Assembly (NCBI RefSeq): GCF_019112545.1 | Contig: NW_025064897.1 | Coordinates: 429,336-493,335, forward strand | DNA: 64,000 bases | Source of the DNA: Guyanagaster necrorhizus | Taxonomy: Eukaryota; Basidiomycota; Agaricomycetes; Agaricales; Physalacriaceae | Direction of reading: 5' to 3' | Part shown: positions 57,006-64,000 of the stretch, in pieces | Position numbering within the stretch: the stretch's first letter is position 1 | How the letters are laid out: each line of letters opens with the position of its first letter | The notes under the pieces: model-generated | What the model saw: only the letters and a program-made list of their open reading frames with translations | Told to the model about the DNA's origin: nothing | Database searches by the model: none | Translations under genes and position numbers: made by a program

Positions 57006-58440
57006 CTACAAGGAAGCAGAATCCAATAGGTCTGCACCAGAACTAGAACTCTCCCCCTGCTTTTTCAACTCCTCTATATCCTCATCCAGTCCCTTCAACA
57101 TTGCCTCCTGCAGATCTTCTACCTCCTGATCCTTCTCATCTCTGAAAAGCAGATGAGCCTTCTTCCAGACCTCCAACTCAGACTCCAAAAACAACTCTGA
57201 GAAAGATGATATATTGTCTGACCTGTAATCATCCTGGAGACCCACTATGAAACTGTGGACATCTGCCATCTTGTCTGCCAACTCATCCACACAATGCATT
57301 AACTTGCATATTAACTTTGAAAGCTGGTGAAGACCAGTGGAGATCTCCACACTGCTGATCACCTCACTTGCAGTGACACTCTTGTTGAATGAACAGGCAG
57401 TTTTCTTGATCTTGCAGCAAGAGCAAGTCTGCCCTTGACTGGTGCCTTTGGTTATCAGTCATGCATAACACCATGTGCCATCTTGATGACAGTGCACACA
57501 ACTCTCTGAAAACAAAAGCTAAGTTAAGCTATGACAGAAAACCAAGACACTTACTTTCACTATTCAACAATTCTTCACCTTCTGCCAGCCCCACCACTTC
57601 CAACTTCATCTGCTTTTTGAGGCTAATGACCATCTCTGTCCTACTATCATCTGCTATGCTCCTCAACTTAAACTTGTGTTTATAGCCTTTCTCTACTAGA
57701 CCTGCTGCCCTTTACTTCCTCTCCTGCACTCTCTTCCTCCTCTCCAGAGTCCCCTCAGATTCTTTGGACTCATCATCTCCCTCAGTCCTCTTGTCCTGCT
57801 CAGCATCAGACTCCAGAGGCATATAGTGAATCACCTTCTTGAAGTGAAGACCAGGGCCAGGACTAAACTGTTCCACCAACACTTGACACAGCCAAAAATC
57901 AACAGCCTTCATGGGGGTCATTTGCAACTCATCCTCCATAACTATCCTCTCTGGCTCTACCTCCTCAGCCTCAGCCCTCACTGCTGCCTCCACAGCCTCC
58001 CTCTCCTCAGCCTCTCTCTGAGCTGCCTCTCTCAACACCTCCTCTGCCTCCTTAGCCCACTCCTCTGTGGCCTGCCAAACCTCCTCTCTCTTTCTCTCTA
58101 ATTCCTCCTTTTGCTCCTTTTTCCATGCCTTCTGAGCCATGCAGTCCACCCAGACCCTTTCCTCCTGCTTCTGCTCCTCTTGCCATTCCAAATGGCTCTC
58201 TATGGCCTCTGCATATTCTTCCTCTGTGGTTTGCCATTCTAGACAAAACAATTTCTTGGCCTCTTCAGGGCCATTGGGAGTGGATCCCCTCACCAGAGGC
58301 TCAAGAGTGCATGAGCAATAATATATAGCAAGTGACAACATAGGTATAGATGATGGTTTCAGATCAAGCTGCAAAAACTCCCACAGCCACCAACAATCTT
58401 CTATGTGGCCCCACTGGCCATCAGGATCTGTGCTCTTGAG
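57006..58440 (-). pseudogene. Antisense spliced ORF of copy E (coiled coil, Zn2Cys6-like)
   Basis: Same gene as in copy G, antisense to pol between chromodomain and PPT. The long exon (about 57712-58440 and onward to 57555) is predicted helical and highly charged (EELERKREEVWQATEEWAKE; AAQREAEEREAVEAAVRAEA; GTLERRKRVQERK). A 49-nt intron, 57506-57554, has GTAAGT...TTTTCAG. Exon 2 (57006-57505) has CVHCHQDGTWC, one stop, TCSCCKIKKTAC, then EISTGLHQLSKLICKLM and EDLQEAMLKGLDEDIEELKK. At least two stops are present in this copy, near 57712 and in exon 2. Spacing, intron and motif are conserved with G. Confidence 0.7.
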
Positions 58441-58450
58441 GGCAAGAATG

Positions 58451-58463
58451 CTAAGGAGGGGAT
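58451..58463 (+). other. Polypurine tract of copy E
   Basis: TAAGGAGGGGATA directly upstream of the 3' LTR at 58466. The G equivalent is at 54673-54684. Confidence 0.7.
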
Positions 58464-58465
58464 AC

Positions 58466-58953
58466 TGTTGCACACATGCCACCAGCCTCCATGTCACCTC
58501 AACCAACCATGAATTCAATCATGCTCCCACTAGACTCCAGCTGCTTCTCATTATCTACTAATTTTATTTCACTATTATCACTTCATATCTGTATTTCACA
58601 TTGTAATATCTAGACTCTGAACTTGATAGCAAATACTGACACTAGAACCCAATAGAATCTGACTCAGAATTAACTACCATTAGTATATAAAGCCATGTAT
58701 ATCATTGTAACTACTCAGTTTGAATATCAACTTAGATAAGCCATCTACACTTTGCACTCACTTCAACTCCTCTCTACCTTGTCTATCAGATTCCACTCCA
58801 AAGGATATTCTGGTTTGCTTCTCTGACAGAACTCCATTCTATCCATCCAGATCCTTAGGCTCTGACTCAAGAGTGACATTGCCAATAGCTTCATTGATGC
58901 CCATGCAACTCTGCCAGACTCTCAAGCCCACTTGAATTGGCACATTCCTAACA
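58466..58953 (+). repeat. 3' LTR of copy E (family 2)
   Basis: 488 bp, TGTTGCACACATGCC...CATTCCTAACA, with the transcript-start motif AGTTTGAATAT near 58716. Confidence 0.88.
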
Positions 58954-61900
58954 CAATGCTCAAATGCCTACAGGCTGAACAGGAGAAGAGACCTCCACTA
59001 GATGGCTCAAGCCATTCAATACTAAATAGACATGGAGGGCCATTTGCAAAGCACCAACAGAGGAAGCTACAAAAGTGGTACTCAAAAATTGAGTACATAA
59101 AGCCTGAGCTAAAGAAGTGATCAATGAGATGATTGAAGGAATGAGAAAGGCAGAACAGTGTCGAGCCCTGGAATAGCTCAATGAACTATGGAGACCATGG
59201 AAATATATCTGATGAACCAAGACCATGGGATGAGACTTAACTGTCAGAGCTCAAATCGAGACTCTTATGAACTAAGCTAACCACATAGTCACCATTCTAA
59301 TAGACAGTGGCTGCACTAGCAGTTTGATAAATCAGTCTTTTGTTGACAAGCACTGATTACTAACAAGGGCCACTGCTGCTCTGATCTCCATGTACAACAC
59401 TGATGGTACCAAGAACCAAGCTGGCTTAATCACTGAATTCATTGAACTATGACTCAAGATCAGAGATTACTCTAAACAGATTGATCTAGCTGTCACAGAC
59501 CTCAGAACCAAAGAGGTTTTCCTTGGGCATGACTGGTTGATTCAGCACAATCCTCTCATCAACTGAAAGATCAGGAAGATAACATTTGCTTAGTGCAAAT
59601 ATCAAAAACTTTCTTTTGAATTATCAGACCAGGACTCAGAAGATCAGTGGAATAAAGAAATAGAGAATAAAGAAACCATCCTTGCAGTGGACCTAGAACC
59701 AGCAATGCATATACATGCTATTCATCATGCCAATGACTTGGCAGCTAGAGCCCACAAACAAAAAGAGGAAAAAACATTTAAAGAAATGGTACCAGAGTGG
59801 GCATGAGACTATAAGGATCTATTTGAAAGGGAGAGCTTTGACAAACTCTCTGAACTCAAGCTGTGAGATCATGCCATTAAGCTAGTCCTGAATGCAAATG
59901 CCAATCTCAATTACAAAACCTATCCACTCAGCAATAATAAACAGTAGGAGCTTGATAAATTTCTAGATAAGAATCTTTCCAGCAGAAGGATCCAACCTTC
60001 AAAGTCCTCCATGGTGTCACCATTCTTCTTCATCAAAAAGAAGGACAGCAAACTACAGCCAGTCTAAGACTATAGAAAGTTAAACAAGATGACAATCAAG
60101 AATCAATATCCACTTCCACTGATCTCAGAACTGATGGACAAGCTCAGAGGCATCAAGTATTATACTAAACTTGACATCTGATGAGGGTACAACAATGTGT
60201 GGATCAAGAAAGATGACAAATAGAAGGCAGCATTCAAAACCAACCAGAGGCTATTTAAACTCACAGTCATGTTCTTTAGGCTTACAAACTCACCCACAAC
60301 CTTCAAATGGATGATGAACAACATATTCAAAGACCTTATCACCACTGAGAAGGTCATCATATATCTGGACAACATTCTCATCATGTCCAAAACAAAGGAG
60401 GAGCATCAAAGACTGATCCAGTGGGTGCTCACCCTGATGAGGAAATACAAACTCTTTCTCAAAGCAGAGAAGTGCAAGTTTGAGATATTATAAACTGAGT
60501 ACCTCAGAGTGATTATTAGCAAGGGGAGCATCTGCATAGACTCAATCAAGGTGGCAGGAGTAGTGGAGTGGCCAGAGCTGACCAAGAAGAAGGAACTGCA
60601 ATCCTTCTTAAGATCCACCAACTTCTACCAGAGATTTATCTGAGATTACAGTAAGATCATCTGATCAATGATGCAACTCACTGGAAATGCCCCCTAAGCA
60701 TAGAGACTCACCCAGCAAGGCATCTTTGGTGACCTCAAATGACAACTTGCTGAAGATGTGATATTGGCAATACCAATGCAGAATAGAAGGTTCAGAATGG
60801 AAGCAGACTTGAGTAAGGGGGCTATTGATGCTATTCTCTCTCAGAAACAGAAGAGAAAATAATGACTGATAGCATTCCTCTCTAAGGCCTTGTCAGCAAC
60901 TGAAAAAAACTATGAAATCTACAACAAGGAACTACTCACTATTATGCTGGCCCTGAAGGAGTGACAACATTACCTGATTGGCACAGTCTAAACCTTTGAA
61001 ATATAGACCAATCATCAGAACCTCCAATATTTCCAACAACTGCAGAAGCTGAATCAACAACAGGCATCCTGGATCATGGAACTAAGCCAGTACTTGTACA
61101 CTCTACATCACAAGATGGAAACAGTGAACAAAAAGACAGATCTGTTGAGCTGAAGGGCTAATTACAATCAAGGAAACTGTGACAATGAGAGGGTGGTTTT
61201 GCTCAGACCAGAACACTTTCAAGCAATGATTATGCCCATGGAGGAGGAAGTTCACAAGCACATTAAAAGTGCAACATGGAATGCCAGGAAGTGGAACTAA
61301 TGCATAGCACCATCCATTAACTATGAACATGGGATGACAAAAGAAGGAGAAATGATCTGCTATGATGAACAGATCTATGTACCTCAAGATCAAACACTTC
61401 AAGGAGAAATCATCTCCATCTGTTATGACTATGTGACTGCCAGGCATCTAGGAATCACCAAGACTAAAGAATTAGTCCTATGCAAGTACTGGTAGCCTAA
61501 ACTAGGTCTAGATATTGAACAGTACATAAAGGCATATGAGATCTGCCAACATGGCAAGTCTTCCACCCATGTATGTGCCACCCTACTCCATCTGAATGAG
61601 GTTTCTATGGTCCCATGAACCCACATATCAGTTAACATAATCATTAGACTCTCAGAATGCAATGGCTATGATGCCATAATCATCATTGTTGATCACTTTT
61701 CAAAAATAATCATTCCAGTTGTATACTTTATAGAACTAATGTTAGAAGAATGAGCCAAAATTCTGCAAGATGAGGTGTATGCAAAGTATGAGATGTCTCA
61801 GACCATGATCTTAGATCAGAGACCCCAGTTCATCTCCAAATTTCTGGATGACTTGTATAACCTCCTTAATATATGCCATAATGCATCAATAGTGTATTAT

Positions 61901-62626
61901 CCACAAACAGATAGTCAGACAGAATGGACAAATCAAAAAGTCAAAAAATATTTATAACTCTTCATTAATTATCAACAGGATGACTGGATAGAATAGCTCA
62001 GTCTTACAGCATTCTAATATAATAACTGAGTCCACTCTGCCACAGGTAAAACACTATTCTTCATGAACTATAGTTGACATTCAAATATCACCCAAACTCA
62101 ACAATCTCATACCACAACCTCAGCATCTGCTGATTTCATGGCAACCATGACAAAGATCCACAATAAGACCTACACTGTCTTTGAAAAAATGGCAGCCACA
62201 ATGAAAAAACAGTATGACAAACATCATCACCCAGCACACAGCTATATACTGGGAGACAAAGTCTGGTTGAACACAACCAACCTTCATCTATCCCAACTAA
62301 AATATAAGCTAGATGACAAGCAAATAGGACTCTTCCTCATTATCTCAAAAATTAGTGCTGCCACTTACTGTCTCTGACTATCTGCTCATTGGAAAATCCA
62401 TGATGTTTTCAATGAGACACTCTTGACCTCTTACATCACATCCACATTTTCCAACTAAGAACAACTATTGCCTTCATCACCCAAACTGATTGATGATAAA
62501 GAACACTATAAAATCAATCAGATTCTCAATCACAAAATATGAAAAATCAGAGCAAAGAGAGGTGGTACAATAATGATGGTTGACTATCTGGTCAGCTGAA
62601 AGAGTTATATCTAAGAAAGTGATGCA
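58954..62626 (+). mobile_element. Chromovirus family 1, copy H (5' end missing, 3' end cut)
   Basis: Plus-strand family-1 sequence that starts at E's 3' border within the gag/protease linker (equivalent to about 10885 in A) and runs through protease, RT, RNase H and integrase into the chromodomain. There Copia element K interrupts it around 62627. It has no LTR of its own. Confidence 0.82.
58960..62626 (+). pseudogene. Copy H pol (decayed)
   Basis: Linker piece 58932-59120. Protease near 59300-59570 (LIDSGCTSSLINQSFVDKH; KEVFLGHDWLIQHNPLIN). RT 60000-60640: VMFFRLTNSPTTFKWMMNN, IYLDNILIMSKTKEEHQRLI (YLDD now YLDN), LMRKYKLFLKAEKCKFEIL. RNase H about 60780-61150. Integrase 61320-62380: IIIVDHFSK, MILDQRPQFISKFLDDLYNL (SD.GPQF decayed), VYYPQTDSQTEWTNQKVKKY, then the tail AATMKKQYDKHHHPAHSYIL. 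A chromodomain remnant near 62560-62626. Many stops. Confidence 0.82.
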
Positions 62627-64000
62627 TGTTTGTAGCACCTAATAGAGTACACTGTTAGCTATAATATAGACCACAGGATACCAATCAGTAATATAAACAA
62701 AGTAATATAAGTAGATACTCACTCTCACATAGCATAGCAATAAGCAGAAACACAGTGAGGGTGTTTGACAGACCATATTCAATATATATAGTCCATTTCA
62801 ATATAAAGAGGTATCAAGCTCCACTGGCAAGATATGACAGAGCTCCTGCTTGCTAATCTAACACTCCCCCTCAAGTAGAGTGAAGTCTAAGCTTGGTAGC
62901 AAAGTGCTTCACCTTGGCTGAAGGTAAAGGCTTGGTGAGAGTATTGGCAACTATATCCTCAGTGAAATAATAAACAAGACAAAGGGAGCCTTTACTGATG
63001 ATTCAGCAAATGAAGTGAAAGCAAATGTTGATGTGCTTAGTTCAGGCATAATACTGATGATCTTTTGAGAGTGCAATGGCAGACTGATTGTCTGAGAATA
63101 AAGTCATAGTATCAGTAATCAGTGAGAAAACTTGGGAGAGCAGACTGCAAAGCCAGAGCACCTTCTTTGATGCATGTGTTGCAGCCACATATTCAGACTC
63201 AGTGGTTGAAAGCAAGATGATGTCCTGCTTTTTAGATGACCACAAAACAGCTCCATCATTTAGCATGAAAGTGTACCTAATAATAGCATGCCTATCTTCT
63301 GTCATACTCCTATCAGCATCCACATATTCATGCAAAACTTTTCTGTTTCTCCCAAACATCAGCCAGTAATCTCTCATGCCCTTCAGGTAGCAAAAGATAT
63401 ATTTTACAGCCTTCCAATAGGCCTCTGCAGCAGCCATTGAATATTTTGAGACTGTTGTCATAGCAAATGTGATGTCAGAGCATGTCCTAAGCATAACCCA
63501 AATCAAAGAGCCAACAGACTCCCTGTAAGAGACATCTCTCATAGCTGCAATTTCTCAGATAGAGGCTGATGCAGAAAAGAAAGATAAGCAGAGATTAATA
63601 TCCATTGGTATAGAAACTGGTTTGAGGTCTTCAAAGCCATAGCGATGAACAATGGCATCAATGTATGAGCATTGGAAAAGAGAAACAGAGTGTGACTCAT
63701 GGTCATGCATGATCTCAATGCTGAGAATCCAGTGCAGCTCTCCCAAATCTGTGACTTTCACATATTTTGTCATATCTTCCTTTATCTCTCACACTAGATG
63801 CAATAATAATGCTGCAATGGTGCAGTCATCAACATGAACAGCAATGACAGTCAAGTTTCAGTCCTCCTGCTTGTAAAACATGGCTTGATTAACATCACAC
63901 TGCTTGAATCCCAGCTGCACCACTAAAATCTCAATGAGACATTGATACCAGTGATGACCACTCTGCTTCAAACTATACAGAGTCTTTATGAGATGACAGA
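62627..64000 (-). mobile_element. Copia retrotransposon K (3' part, runs off right edge)
   Basis: Minus-strand Ty1/copia inserted in H. Its 3' LTR ends in CTAACA at 62863 on plus; the other end is at TGTTTG (62627) or TGTTAG (62653), and the second gives the better inverted ends (211 bp). Beside it is the PPT (CTCCCCCTCAAG on plus, 62864-62875). Inward lie RNase H and RT. A Copia element with this orientation and order is clear, but its integrase and 5' LTR lie outside the window. Confidence 0.85.
63042..64000 (-). pseudogene. Copia K reverse transcriptase end and RNase H (decayed)
   Basis: RT C-terminal part at 63555-63837 and beyond (MTKYVKVTDLGELHWILSIE; SLFQCSYIDAIVHRYGFEDL; PVSIPMD), preceded by VHVDDCTIAALL (catalytic VDD, near 63810-63845). 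After a break come YRESVGSLIWVMLRTCSDIT, KAVKYIFCYLKGMRDYWLMF, EYVDADRSMTEDRHAI and AVLWSSKKQDIILLSTTESE, then DNQSAIALSKD (63042-63542). This last piece is open for 166 codons. Stops and a frame change separate the two parts. Confidence 0.85.

Larger units (their letters stand above)
40633..58953 (+). mobile_element. Chromovirus family 2, copy E (complete, interrupted twice)
   Basis: LTRs at 40633-41134 and 58466-58953. Removing nested copy G (47217-55186 plus duplication) and the pogo-like element (42907-45286 plus TA) leaves about 7964 bp, matching G's 7970 bp. Order: LTR, primer site, gag, protease, RT, RNase H, integrase, chromodomain, antisense ORF, PPT, LTR. The flanks do not match (GATAA on the left, CAATG on the right), and left and right neighbours are different elements in opposite orientation, so its ends were probably joined by recombination. 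Confidence 0.88.

Noticed and set aside
33798..58958. The same 5-mer CAATG flanks the family-2 LTR at 33803 (left side) and copy E's 3' end (right side)
   Set aside because: The neighbouring sequences beyond the 5-mer are from different elements (Copia gag and family-1 linker), so a shared insertion event is not supported; chance agreement of 5 bases is reasonable.
1..64000. CRISPR array, bacterial operons, tRNA or rRNA genes
   Set aside because: No regularly spaced repeat array, no cloverleaf or conserved rRNA stretches seen by eye; the introns and retroelements show a eukaryotic genome. A tRNA scan would settle the tRNA part.

Overview
The window reads as a transposon-rich region of a basidiomycete (most likely Agaricomycetes) genome. 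Evidence: short GT-AG introns of about 45-70 nt in the host genes, an importin KAP123 gene with 16 exons, a two-domain fungal amidohydrolase, and Ty3/gypsy chromoviruses whose LTRs start TGTTA and end TAACA. No species is assigned.

Layout. 1-16454: nested family-1 chromoviruses. A minus-strand copy (B) is split by a complete plus-strand copy (A, 6420-15115, duplication GGCTC) and by another minus-strand copy (C) that runs off the left edge. A's 5' LTR carries a solo LTR of family 2. 16455-17930: decayed AT-rich DNA with an LTR relic and a decayed F-box-like host-family pseudogene. 17930-30245: a CpG-containing gene island with a membrane-anchored amidohydrolase (minus, 18161-21726), a poorly resolved stretch (21.8-25.3 kb), an apparently intact KAP123/IPO4 importin (plus, 25286-29454, 1076 aa predicted), and a TATA promoter with a leader intron whose gene is missing. 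30250-64000: layered chromoviruses (J, F, D, E, G, H), two Copia fragments, and a pogo/Tigger-like DNA transposon inside E. G (47217-55186) is complete and nested in E (40633-58953).

Two chromovirus families share one apparent replication strategy. Just after each 5' LTR is a primer site complementary to the start of the predicted transcript (13 nt in family 1, 11 nt in family 2), as in Tf1-type self-priming. Both families have a C-terminal chromodomain. Family 2 also carries, between the chromodomain and the 3' LTR, an antisense, intron-containing ORF coding for a coiled-coil protein with a Zn2Cys6-like cysteine pattern. It is present in both full copies and is the most novel item here.

The transposons are dead: they are full of stops and almost free of CpG, and many lesions, including loss of the RT catalytic aspartates, are CG-to-CA or CG-to-TG changes. 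This fits decay of methylated CpG. The gene island keeps its CpGs, so the borders near 17.93 and 30.24 kb look like the edges of a silenced domain. Insertion order can be read from duplications and from unoccupied paralogous sites inside the window.
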